DNA from: an uncultured Burkholderiales bacterium | Lineage (GTDB): Bacteria; Pseudomonadota; Gammaproteobacteria; Burkholderiales; Burkholderiaceae_F | Length of the DNA stretch: 10,410 bases | Direction of reading: 5' to 3' | Assembly: GCA_903871435.1 (NCBI GenBank) | Contig: CAIQGU010000371.1 | Span: 1-10,410 of the forward strand | In this document: positions 1 to 6,768 of the stretch, one piece after another | Layout of the letters: each line of letters starts with the position of its first letter | Numbering within the stretch: position 1 is the first letter of the stretch | Notes under the pieces: generated by a model | The model's input: the letters and a program-made list of their open reading frames with translations, nothing else | The model's database searches: none | Told to the model about the DNA's origin: nothing | Program-made: the position numbers and the translations under genes

Positions 1-66
1 ATGCCGGAAAAGACCAAGCGCCATGCCTCCGCCCGATACCCCTAACTACGCCCGTGGAGACCCCGC

Positions 67-1995
67 ATGTCTTTGATCCGCAAAACTTCCGCTGCCAAGG
101 AAACCCCCGCAGCGCTGCAGGCCATTGCCGGCAGCATCCCCAAAAATGTCGTGCGCGATGCCGACGCCCAGCGCAAGCGCGCGCGCACCCTGGCCAAGCA
201 GCAGCAGGCATCCGAGCGTGTTGCGTCGGCGGCCAGCGAACTGGCTTCGGGTATCAATGAGGCGGCCTCGGCCGCGGAAGAACTCAAGCGCGCCGCTGCG
301 CAGATTGCCACCGGCGCAGAGGAAGCGTCGGGCGCAGCCCAGGAATCCCTGGCCGCCGTGACCCAGGTTTCTGCGTCCATCACCCGCCAACTCGCTGCCG
401 TCAATCAGGCCCAGCGCACCGCCCAGGGCATGCAGGGCCTGGCCGGAGAAATCAACACCCAGGTTCAATCCACGGTTGCCAACATCACCGCGGCCGCCGA
501 ACGCCAGGCCGAGTCCGTGAAGATGGTGGCCGAACTCGAACGCCAGGCCGCCAACATCGGTGAAATCGTCAAGGCCGTTGCGCGCATCGCCGACCAGACC
601 AATCTGCTGGCGCTCAACGCTGCCATCGAAGCGGCGCGTGCCGGCAAGCACGGCAAGGGATTCGCGGTGGTTGCCGACGAAGTGCGCACGCTGGCCGAGA
701 CCTCCGAAAAGAGCGCCAAGCAGATACAGGAACTCGTCGGCCAGATCCAGGGCGAGGTCAAGACCATTGCCGATGGCATCAATCAAAGCGCCGATAACGT
801 CCGCGGCGAAGTGGAAAAGAGTACGGTGGTGCTGCAGCAGCTCGAGCAGATTCGCGATGATGCTGGCCAGATCGCCGCCGGCGCCGCCGAGATTGCCAGC
901 GCGGCCGGTCAAAGCAACGTTGCCGCCCACCAGGCGCTCACGGGCTCGGAACAGATCGCCTCGGCCGCAGCAGAGCAGTCCTCGGCCTGCCAGGAGGCCA
1001 ACAAGACGGTCGATGAGCAGACGGTGGCCCTGCAGCAATCCGAGCAGACCGCACAGGGGCTGAGCGAGATCGCCGACGAACTGAAGAACTCCACCGACAT
1101 CGCCAAGAGCGCGGAGGAAGTGGCCAGCGCTGCCGAGGAACTGTCGAGCGCCGTGCAGGAGATCAACCGTTCGGCCGCGCAGATCATGGTGGCGCTGGAC
1201 CAGATCCGCAAGGGCGCGCAGACCCAGGCGGCCGCCAGCACGCAGTCCGCGGCAGCGGTCACCCAGATCGAAAAAGGCGCCCAGGTGGCCGAATCCCGCG
1301 CTACGCAGGCCAACGAGCGCGCCGCGGCGATCCGCGCGCTGATGGCGCAGAACAAGACCAATATCGATGGCCTGATCCAGGGCATCAACCTCAACGTCAG
1401 CACGACGGAGACCAGCATCGGCCAGGTCAAGGACCTGGAACTGGTATCGCGCAAGATCGACAAGATCGTCGACGCCATCACGCAGGTCTCCATCCAGACC
1501 AATATGCTGGCGGTCAACGGCAGCATCGAGGCGGCCCGCGCTGGCGAATACGGCAAGGGCTTCGTGGTCGTGGCGACCGACATCCGCAACCTGGCCCACG
1601 ATTCGGCGGAAAACGCCGACCGGATCAAGGACATGGTCAAGTCGATCCAAGACCAGATCGCCCTGGTCGGCCGCGACCTGCACGCCATCGTCAATGCCTC
1701 GCTTGCCGAAGTCGAAAGGACCAAGACCATCACCACCTCCATGGTGCGCATCGAGGCCGACATCGAGCAGATCCAGGACGGCAACAAGGAAGCCGTGGCC
1801 GCGGCACAGGAAATCGCCACCGCGGTGGCGCAGATCAAGGTGGGGGTCGAACAGATCTCCGCGGCGGCTGCCGAGGCTGAAAAAGCCGCCGAGCAGGCCG
1901 CATCCGCGGCCAAGCAGCAGAGCCAGGGAGCCGAGCAGCTGTCCGCCGCCATTGAGGAGATCGCCTCCCTCGCTGACGAACTGCAAAGCGCCTGA
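67..1995 (+). CDS. Soluble methyl-accepting chemotaxis protein with two tandem signalling hairpins
   Basis: This 642-residue protein is a cytoplasmic chemoreceptor that should bind CheW and CheA and control kinase activity. It has no hydrophobic membrane segment and no recognisable sensory domain; residues 1-50 are polar. Two MCP hairpin tips are visible. The first is around residues 170-212 ([20 protein letters not shown]) and the second around 470-512 ([20 protein letters not shown]), exactly 300 residues apart. The flanking helices repeat in the same register, for example VASAA at 52 and 352, EQI at 295 and 595, and ADEL at 336 and 636. Matches to the methylation-site consensus lie at 81-90 ([10 protein letters not shown]) and 353-362 ([10 protein letters not shown]), which fits with cheR and cheB in the same operon. 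The start is supported by GGAG at 56-59, seven bases before the ATG. The MCP family call is secure. The double-hairpin arrangement is seen directly; its function is inferred. Confidence 0.95.
   Translation: MSLIRKTSAAKETPAALQAIAGSIPKNVVRDADAQRKRARTLAKQQQASERVASAASELASGINEAASAAEELKRAAAQIATGAEEASGAAQESLAAVTQVSASITRQLAAVNQAQRTAQGMQGLAGEINTQVQSTVANITAAAERQAESVKMVAELERQAANIGEIVKAVARIADQTNLLALNAAIEAARAGKHGKGFAVVADEVRTLAETSEKSAKQIQELVGQIQGEVKTIADGINQSADNVRGEVEKSTVVLQQLEQIRDDAGQIAAGAAEIASAAGQSNVAAHQALTGSEQIASAAAEQSSACQEANKTVDEQTVALQQSEQTAQGLSEIADELKNSTDIAKSAEEVASAAEELSSAVQEINRSAAQIMVALDQIRKGAQTQAAASTQSAAAVTQIEKGAQVAESRATQANERAAAIRALMAQNKTNIDGLIQGINLNVSTTETSIGQVKDLELVSRKIDKIVDAITQVSIQTNMLAVNGSIEAARAGEYGKGFVVVATDIRNLAHDSAENADRIKDMVKSIQDQIALVGRDLHAIVNASLAEVERTKTITTSMVRIEADIEQIQDGNKEAVAAAQEIATAVAQIKVGVEQISAAAAEAEKAAEQAASAAKQQSQGAEQLSAAIEEIASLADELQSA
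220..1986 (+). repeat. In-frame tandem duplication (two ~870-nt copies, 900-nt period) within the chemoreceptor gene
   Basis: Residues 52-340 (nt 220-1086) and 352-640 (nt 1120-1986) of the receptor align without gaps at a 300-residue offset. Anchors are V52/V352, EL at 58-59/358-359, AVTQ at 97-100/397-400, the QTN tip at 177/477, EQI at 295/595 and ADEL at 336/636. The two copies have diverged considerably in sequence, so the duplication is old and the length has been kept. Each copy covers a whole hairpin (descending helix, tip, ascending helix). Confidence 0.85.
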
Positions 1996-2017
1996 GCAGC
2001 ATCCCCTAACCTTCAGA

Positions 2018-2025
2018 AAGGAGGG
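2018..2025 (+). promoter_or_regulatory. Very strong Shine-Dalgarno sequence of the triple-CheW gene
   Basis: AAAGGAGG lies five nucleotides before the ATG at 2031. It is the closest match to the anti-Shine-Dalgarno consensus in front of any large gene in the window. It fixes the start and suggests the coupling protein is made at a high level relative to its neighbours. Confidence 0.8.
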
Positions 2026-2030
2026 ATGCC

Positions 2031-3671
2031 ATGAACGCATCCGCGTCCCCGGGCATTGCCATGGGCGTCGATCCGCGCGCCGCGTCGAATCCAGAGGATT
2101 CCGGCGAAGGCGACGAATCGTCCAGCGAAAACCAGTATGTAACCTTCTCGGTGGCCGGCGAGATGTTCGCCGTGCCCATGGCGCCGGTACAGGAGATCAT
2201 CCGCGTACCGGCCGTATCGCAATTGCCACTGGCCCCGTCCACGCTCGATGGCCTGGCCAACCTGCGTGGCCAGGTGTTGCCCATCATCAACCTGCGGCGT
2301 CTCTTCGGCTGCGCCGAGCGCGAAAACGACGACGCCACGCGCGCCCTGGTGATCAACCTGGGTCAACCCCTGGGCTTCGTGGTCGATCGCGTGGCCAGCG
2401 TGGTGAGCATCGAGCCGGGCGAGGTCGAATCCGCAGATTCCATACAGAGCATCGTCAACGCCGACTACCTCACCGGCGTAATCAAGCGCCAGAACGCCGA
2501 CGGCAGCCACGACATGCTGCTGTCGATCGACTTCGCCCGCCTCATCGAGGGGCAGTTCAGCGCCGTAGCCGCATCGCGGACGCGAGAGGCCAGCGGTTCG
2601 TCCCTGGGATCGGCCAGCACCACGCAGGAAGAAACGGCGGCCAGCGACGAACTGCGCCTGGTGTCCTTCGCCGTCGCCGACCAGGAATACGCGCTGGACA
2701 TCGCGGAAGTGCAGGAAATCGTGCAACTGCCCGAACGCATCAGCGCGCTCCCCAACGCCGCCGCGCACGTGCTGGGCGTGATCTCGCTGCGCCAGCGCCT
2801 GCTCCCGCTGGTGAGCCTGCGCACCCTCTTTGGCCTGCCGCAACTGGCCTACGCCGAACAGCACCGCATCGTCGTCACGGCGCTGCCCGGAGGACACAGT
2901 GTCGGGCTCGTGACCGACTCGGTAAAGGAGGTGCTCAGCGTACCGCGGGCGCATGCCGAACCCATGCCCGGGATGCTCGCCGCCGGTCAGCAGCTGCAGG
3001 AGTTCTCCTCCATCTGCCGTCTTGATGGCGGCAAGCGCCTGGTGTCGATCATCGCCACCGACCGCTTGTTGAGCATGCCCGCCATAGAACAGGCACTAGA
3101 CGCTGCCCGCAATGCCAACGCAGGAAACGACACCATGGAACAGGATCGCGACGACCACGCTGCCGACGCCGGCACCGACGACGACACCCAGGTGGTGGTA
3201 TTTCGCCTGGGCTCCGAGGAATTTGGCGTTCCCATCATGAACGTGCAGGAAATCGTGCGCGTGCCCGAAACGCTGACGCGCGTGCCCAAGACGCCATCCT
3301 TCGTCGAGGGTGTGATCAACCTGCGCGGTACCGTCCTGCCGGTGATCGACCAGCGCAGCCGGCTGGGCCTGCCGCTCATAGAGCGCAACGACGGCCAGCG
3401 CATCATGGTCTTTCTGCTGGGCGGCATGCGCACGGGTTTCATCGTTGATTCCGTCGCCGAGGTCCTGCGCATCTCGCGCGGCCAGGTCGTCGCGGCGCCG
3501 CACCTGTCGGTAGAGCAGAGCCTGCTCATCAGCCGGGTCGCCAACCTGGACGGCGGCAAGCGCCTGGTGATGCTCATCGATCCGGAGCACCTGCTCGAGC
3601 GTGGCGATCTCCATGCGCTGGAGTCGTTCGAGCCGGTCGCTCAAGTACCGCCCCTGGCGCGAGCCGCCTGA
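2031..3671 (+). CDS. cheW: Chemotaxis coupling protein with three CheW domains
   Basis: This 546-residue protein consists of three consecutive CheW domains at about residues 33-176, 207-350 and 385-524. Polar Asp/Glu/Ser-rich linkers join them (177-206 and 351-384). Ordinary CheW is about 160 residues with one domain. CheW bridges chemoreceptor tips to the P5 domain of CheA. The conserved turn is NLRGQVLP in domain 1 (residues 77-84) and NLRGTVLP in domain 3 (430-437). In domain 2 it is SLRQRLLP (252-259), where the glycine of the LRG motif is lost. Domains 2 and 3 share a C-terminal LDGGKRLV motif (331-338 and 506-513). There is no CheA catalytic domain or receiver, so this is a pure scaffold. 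It starts 35 nt after the receptor gene with a strong ribosome binding site. The family call is secure; that all three domains bind partners is unproven. Confidence 0.95.
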   Translation: MNASASPGIAMGVDPRAASNPEDSGEGDESSSENQYVTFSVAGEMFAVPMAPVQEIIRVPAVSQLPLAPSTLDGLANLRGQVLPIINLRRLFGCAERENDDATRALVINLGQPLGFVVDRVASVVSIEPGEVESADSIQSIVNADYLTGVIKRQNADGSHDMLLSIDFARLIEGQFSAVAASRTREASGSSLGSASTTQEETAASDELRLVSFAVADQEYALDIAEVQEIVQLPERISALPNAAAHVLGVISLRQRLLPLVSLRTLFGLPQLAYAEQHRIVVTALPGGHSVGLVTDSVKEVLSVPRAHAEPMPGMLAAGQQLQEFSSICRLDGGKRLVSIIATDRLLSMPAIEQALDAARNANAGNDTMEQDRDDHAADAGTDDDTQVVVFRLGSEEFGVPIMNVQEIVRVPETLTRVPKTPSFVEGVINLRGTVLPVIDQRSRLGLPLIERNDGQRIMVFLLGGMRTGFIVDSVAEVLRISRGQVVAAPHLSVEQSLLISRVANLDGGKRLVMLIDPEHLLERGDLHALESFEPVAQVPPLARAA

Positions 3672-3674
3672 TAA

Positions 3675-3692
3675 CGGGCGCTTGCCCGGGAG
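3675..3692 (+). promoter_or_regulatory. Small GC hairpin overlapping the cheB ribosome binding site
   Basis: CGGGC (3675-3679) pairs with GCCCG (3684-3688) around a GCTT loop. Its 3' arm ends on the first G of the GGGAG Shine-Dalgarno (3688-3692) of the GTG-started cheB. No T-run follows, so it is not a standard intrinsic terminator. It could lower cheB translation, but the stem is only five base pairs. Confidence 0.3.
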
Positions 3693-3700
3693 TACGTGCC

Positions 3701-4825
3701 GTGAAGAAGGTTCTGGTCGTCGACGATTCCGCGCTCATGCGCAAGCTCATCATGGGCGTGCTGGGCGAGAACGGTTATGAGGTACGGGCGGCGCGCAACG
3801 GTGCCGAGGCGGTGCAGGAGGTGGTCCAGTGGGAGCCCGATGTGGTGACCCTGGACATCAACATGCCGGAGCTCGACGGACTGTCGGCGTTGTCGCTCAT
3901 CATGGAGGCGCGCCCGACACCGGTCATCATGGTGTCGTCCCTCACGGAAAAGGGCGCCCTGGCAACCTTCGAGGCGCTGGCCCTGGGTGCGGTGGATTTC
4001 ATCCCCAAGCCGGGTGGCACGATATCCCTCAAGCTCGACGACATCCAGGCCATCCTGCTGGAAAAAGTGCGTTCGGCCACCCGCGCACGCGTCAATCGCC
4101 GCGTGACGCCGCGGCCTGCTCCACAACTGACCCCGCGGGCGGTGCCACGCCTGACCGCGCGGCCGACCCCACGGCCGACTGCGCAACCTGCTGGGGTTGT
4201 CCGACCCGCGCAGCCTGCAGCACCGGCGCCGTCATCGGCAACGTCGGCCGGTCCGGCAGGGCTCGTGGTGATCGGCGTTTCCACCGGTGGACCGCGCACG
4301 CTCGAGGACATACTTCCCAACCTCCCCGGTAATTTTCCGTGGCCGGTCGTCGTGGCACAGCACATGCCGGCCAACTTCACCGATACCTTTGCGCGGCGCA
4401 TGGATACGCTCTGCGCGCTGCAGGTCGTCGAGGTGGCCACGGCCATGCCCCTGACGGCCGGGACCATCTACATCGGCCGCGGCGGCAATGATGTGGTCAT
4501 CTGCGAGCGCGCCGGACGGCTGCACGTGGCGCCGCGGCCCGAATCCCCGGCCGTACTCTGGCATCCCTCGGTCGAGATCCTGGTCGATACCGCGATGGAC
4601 CATCTGCCGGCCAACCGCTTGGTGGGCGTGATGCTCACCGGCATGGGCAATGACGGCGCGCACTCCATGACGCGGCTGCACGGCAAGGGTGGCCGCACGA
4701 TCGCGGAATCAGCCGAGTCGTCCGTCGTGTTCGGCATGCCCAGCGAACTCATCGATCTGGGCGGCGCCTCCGTGGTTTTACCGAGCAGCGGCGTAGCGCG
4801 GCAATTGCAGCGGTGGATTTCCTGA
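3701..4825 (+). CDS. cheB: CheB protein-glutamate methylesterase/deamidase with N-terminal receiver
   Basis: This 374-residue, two-domain CheB removes receptor methyl groups and deamidates glutamines; phosphorylation by CheA activates it. The receiver (residues 1-125) has acidic D8 and D9, phosphoacceptor D52 in LDINMPELDG, S79 in MVSS and K103 in PKPGG. The methylesterase domain (about 186-374) contains the catalytic triad: S194 in GVSTGG, H221 in QHMP and D318 in TGMGNDGA. Between them lies an unusually Pro/Arg/Thr-rich linker (about 128-185) with recurring TPR and RPT units. The start is GTG at 3701, with GGGAG at 3688-3692, and the receiver begins immediately (KKVLVVDDS), so no other start fits. 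It follows the triple-CheW gene by 29 nt. Residues and domain order match the family fully. Confidence 0.97.
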   Translation: MKKVLVVDDSALMRKLIMGVLGENGYEVRAARNGAEAVQEVVQWEPDVVTLDINMPELDGLSALSLIMEARPTPVIMVSSLTEKGALATFEALALGAVDFIPKPGGTISLKLDDIQAILLEKVRSATRARVNRRVTPRPAPQLTPRAVPRLTARPTPRPTAQPAGVVRPAQPAAPAPSSATSAGPAGLVVIGVSTGGPRTLEDILPNLPGNFPWPVVVAQHMPANFTDTFARRMDTLCALQVVEVATAMPLTAGTIYIGRGGNDVVICERAGRLHVAPRPESPAVLWHPSVEILVDTAMDHLPANRLVGVMLTGMGNDGAHSMTRLHGKGGRTIAESAESSVVFGMPSELIDLGGASVVLPSSGVARQLQRWIS

Positions 4826-4865
4826 GCATCGCCCGCATGAAAAAGATCACCTACCGGAGTTCGCG

Positions 4866-5492
4866 ATGGCATTGAAGAAGAGCATCGACGCGGTTGCGCT
4901 GCGTTCCGTCGAGATCCGCGATTACCCGCGCGACCTCGCCGGATTGAGCGCACAACTGCGCGATCCGGATCCGGCGTCCCGCCGCTGGGCGGCGCGCGAC
5001 CTGGCCGGCTTCGAAAAGGCCGGACCCGTGGTGTGCGCGGCGCTGCAGGATGAGGCTGACCCCAGTGTCCGTGCGGCGCTCTTTACCACCGCTTCCCGTC
5101 TGGGCGGCAACGCCGTCGTCCAGGGCCTGTTGCCGCTGCTCCGCTGTGAGGACGCCGAACTGCGCAACGGCGCCATCGAGGCACTGGCCGGACTGCCTGA
5201 AGCGGTCGCGCCCTACATCGAGGCGCTGCTGCGCGACGCCGACAGCGACGTGCGCATCTTCACGGTCAATCTGCTCAACGACCTGCGCCATGAGCGTGTT
5301 CCGGTCTGGCTCACCCAGGTACTGCTGGAAGATCCCGAGGTCAACGTCGTGGGCGCCGCGCTCGATGTCATGGCGGAGGTCGGCACACCGCAGTCCCTGC
5401 CCGCGCTGCGCGCCGCAAAGCAGCGCTTTGCGGACAGCCCATTCATCGGCTTTTCTGTGGATCTCGTCATCGGCCGGATCGAGCAGGCATGA
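4866..5492 (+). CDS. HEAT-repeat protein of the chemosensory operon
   Basis: This 208-residue, all-helical protein is built from about six HEAT or PBS-lyase-like repeats, roughly at residues 22-50, 52-80, 84-111, 113-142, 144-173 and 176-206. Each repeat carries a turn of the D-x-(D/A)-x-x-VR type: DPDPASRR at 33, DEADPSVR at 62, CEDAELR at 94, DADSDVR at 124. There is no enzyme motif, signal peptide or membrane segment. HEAT solenoids usually serve as protein-binding surfaces. The gene sits between cheB and cheR and its stop overlaps the cheR start (ATGA, 5489-5492). A partner among CheR, CheB or the soluble receptor is therefore the natural guess. From memory, a HEAT-type protein also accompanies the Myxococcus Che7 chemosensory cluster. 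The start ATG has GGAG at 4856-4859. The fold is confident; the role is unknown. Confidence 0.85.
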   Translation: MALKKSIDAVALRSVEIRDYPRDLAGLSAQLRDPDPASRRWAARDLAGFEKAGPVVCAALQDEADPSVRAALFTTASRLGGNAVVQGLLPLLRCEDAELRNGAIEALAGLPEAVAPYIEALLRDADSDVRIFTVNLLNDLRHERVPVWLTQVLLEDPEVNVVGAALDVMAEVGTPQSLPALRAAKQRFADSPFIGFSVDLVIGRIEQA

Positions 5493-6355
5493 AGGACACC
5501 GCGCTCGGCGCACGGCTGCTTGTCACGGACCTCGATTTCCAGAAGTTCGCGGAATTCTTCTATCGCAAGACCGGCATTCACTTCGACGAAGGCAAGCGCT
5601 ATTTCGTCGACAAGCGCCTGGTCGAGCGTATCGAAGCCTCGGGCGCCGAAAGCTTCCGCAGCTATTTCACCGCGCTGCGCTTTGAAGCCAACGGCGCCGA
5701 GATGCAGCAGCTCATCAACATCATGACGGTCAACGAGACCTATTTCTTCCGGGAAACCTACCAGTTCGACTGCCTGGTGAATGACATGCTCGATGAGGTT
5801 ACGTGTCACAAGAAGCCCGGTGCACGGCTGCGCATCTGGTCCATACCGTCCTCCACGGGCGAAGAGCCGTATTCGATCGCCATCTACCTGCTCGAGCGCT
5901 GGCCGCAGCTCGACCGCTACGACGTCGAGATCCTGTCCTCCGACATCGATACCGAGGTGCTGCGACTGGCCGAGCGCGGCGTGTATTCGGCCCGATCGGT
6001 AGGGCAACTGCCCGAAGCCTACCTGCGCAAGTACTTTACCGCCGGCAGCGGTGGTGAATGGCGCATATCCCGCGATCTGGTCGATGCCGTGCAATTCAGC
6101 CACGTCAACCTGGCCGATCCTGCCGATACACGGCGTTTCCGCGACATCGACGTCATCTTCTGCCGCAATCTGCTGATCTATTTCGACGACCTGTCCCGGC
6201 GTGTGGCGGCCGAGGCGCTGTTCGACACCCTGAGCCCCGGGGGATTCCTCTGCCTGGGTCACTCCGAATCCATGAGCCGCATGTCATCGCTCTACACCGT
6301 GCGCCGCTTCAATGACGCCATGGTCTATCAAAAGCCGCTGGGAGTCACAACATGA
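5489..6355 (+). CDS. cheR: CheR chemoreceptor glutamate O-methyltransferase
   Basis: This 288-residue enzyme transfers methyl groups from S-adenosylmethionine to receptor glutamates. It has the usual all-helical N-terminal domain (about residues 12-85) and a Rossmann methyltransferase domain (about 86-285). Visible motifs are TVNETYFFRE (80-89), the SAM-binding STGEEPYS (122-129), SSDIDTEVL (150-158), the catalytic-domain signature FCRNLLIYFD (224-233) and LSPGG plus GHSES near the C-terminus (248-261). Length and order match E. coli-type CheR. The first part of the SAM loop reads WSIPSSTG rather than the more usual WSAG/WSAA type, a conservative variation. The gene overlaps the HEAT gene by four bases and cheY by four bases (ATGA at 6352-6355), indicating coupled translation. 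Neither receptor seen here shows a CheR-docking NWETF tail, although the second is cut off by the window end. Confidence 0.97.
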   Translation: MKDTALGARLLVTDLDFQKFAEFFYRKTGIHFDEGKRYFVDKRLVERIEASGAESFRSYFTALRFEANGAEMQQLINIMTVNETYFFRETYQFDCLVNDMLDEVTCHKKPGARLRIWSIPSSTGEEPYSIAIYLLERWPQLDRYDVEILSSDIDTEVLRLAERGVYSARSVGQLPEAYLRKYFTAGSGGEWRISRDLVDAVQFSHVNLADPADTRRFRDIDVIFCRNLLIYFDDLSRRVAAEALFDTLSPGGFLCLGHSESMSRMSSLYTVRRFNDAMVYQKPLGVTT

Positions 6356-6768
6356 AACGCATACTGGTGGTGGACGACGCCGCGACCGTGCGCATGTACC
6401 ACCGCAAGATACTCGGCGATGCCGGCTGGCAGATCGACGAGGCCATCAACGGGGTCGAGGCACTGGAGCATGTGCAGGCCCAGGAGGACGGCGCCGCATT
6501 CGATCTCTACGTGGTGGACGTCAACATGCCGCAGATGGACGGCTACCGCTTCGTTCGCGAGCTGCGCAGGCTCGATACGCGTCACCAGGCACCCGTGGTG
6601 ATGGTGTCGACCGAAGCGCGCAGCCAGGATACGGGCCTGGCTTTCGACGCCGGCGCCAACTGCTATGTCATCAAGCCCGTCCGCCCGGTCGAGCTCGTGC
6701 TGGCCGCCGCCCTGCTGATGGGCGACCGCGACACGGCGCGCACGGCTGCCGAAGGAGTGCCGGCATGA
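6352..6768 (+). CDS. cheY: CheY-type single-domain response regulator (first of two)
   Basis: This 138-residue receiver has no output domain. Acidic residues are D8 and D9, the phosphoacceptor is D56 in VVDVNMPQMDGY, the switch hydroxyl is S86 in MVSTEA, an aromatic Y105 lies in CYVIKP and the conserved lysine is K108. These correspond to D57, T87, Y106 and K109 of E. coli CheY. A short tail (about 124-138) extends beyond the normal fold. The gene overlaps cheR upstream and cheA downstream through ATGA junctions and has GGAG at 6341-6344. CheA in this operon is the expected phosphodonor. The output could be a motor or another effector, since no flagellar gene is in view. No CheZ or CheX phosphatase is present, so this receiver or the second one may act as a phosphate sink. 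Confidence 0.95.
   Translation: MKRILVVDDAATVRMYHRKILGDAGWQIDEAINGVEALEHVQAQEDGAAFDLYVVDVNMPQMDGYRFVRELRRLDTRHQAPVVMVSTEARSQDTGLAFDAGANCYVIKPVRPVELVLAAALLMGDRDTARTAAEGVPA

Noticed and set aside
1..45. Possible last 14 codons of an upstream gene (TAA at 43-45)
   Set aside because: It is too short to identify, and another frame is open to 76, so no frame can be preferred.
46..2040. 664-codon open frame on the minus strand across the whole first receptor gene
   Set aside because: It mirrors a GC-rich, heptad-repeat coding sequence. Its product is a Gly/Leu/Asp-rich pattern with no family signature, whereas the plus strand encodes an unmistakable chemoreceptor.
1694..3025. 443-codon plus-strand frame overlapping the receptor and triple-CheW genes
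   Set aside because: It is out of frame with both genes, and the product is Arg/Pro-rich low-complexity, typical of a shifted reading of GC-rich DNA.
4837..4875. 12-codon ATG frame between cheB and the HEAT gene
   Set aside because: It has no ribosome binding site and overlaps the HEAT start region. Its only interest would be as a leader, and nothing supports that.
6312..6764. N-terminal extension of CheA into the cheY region
   Set aside because: The frame is open only by chance. The ATG at 6765 has AAGGAG upstream and begins directly with the Hpt (P1) domain.
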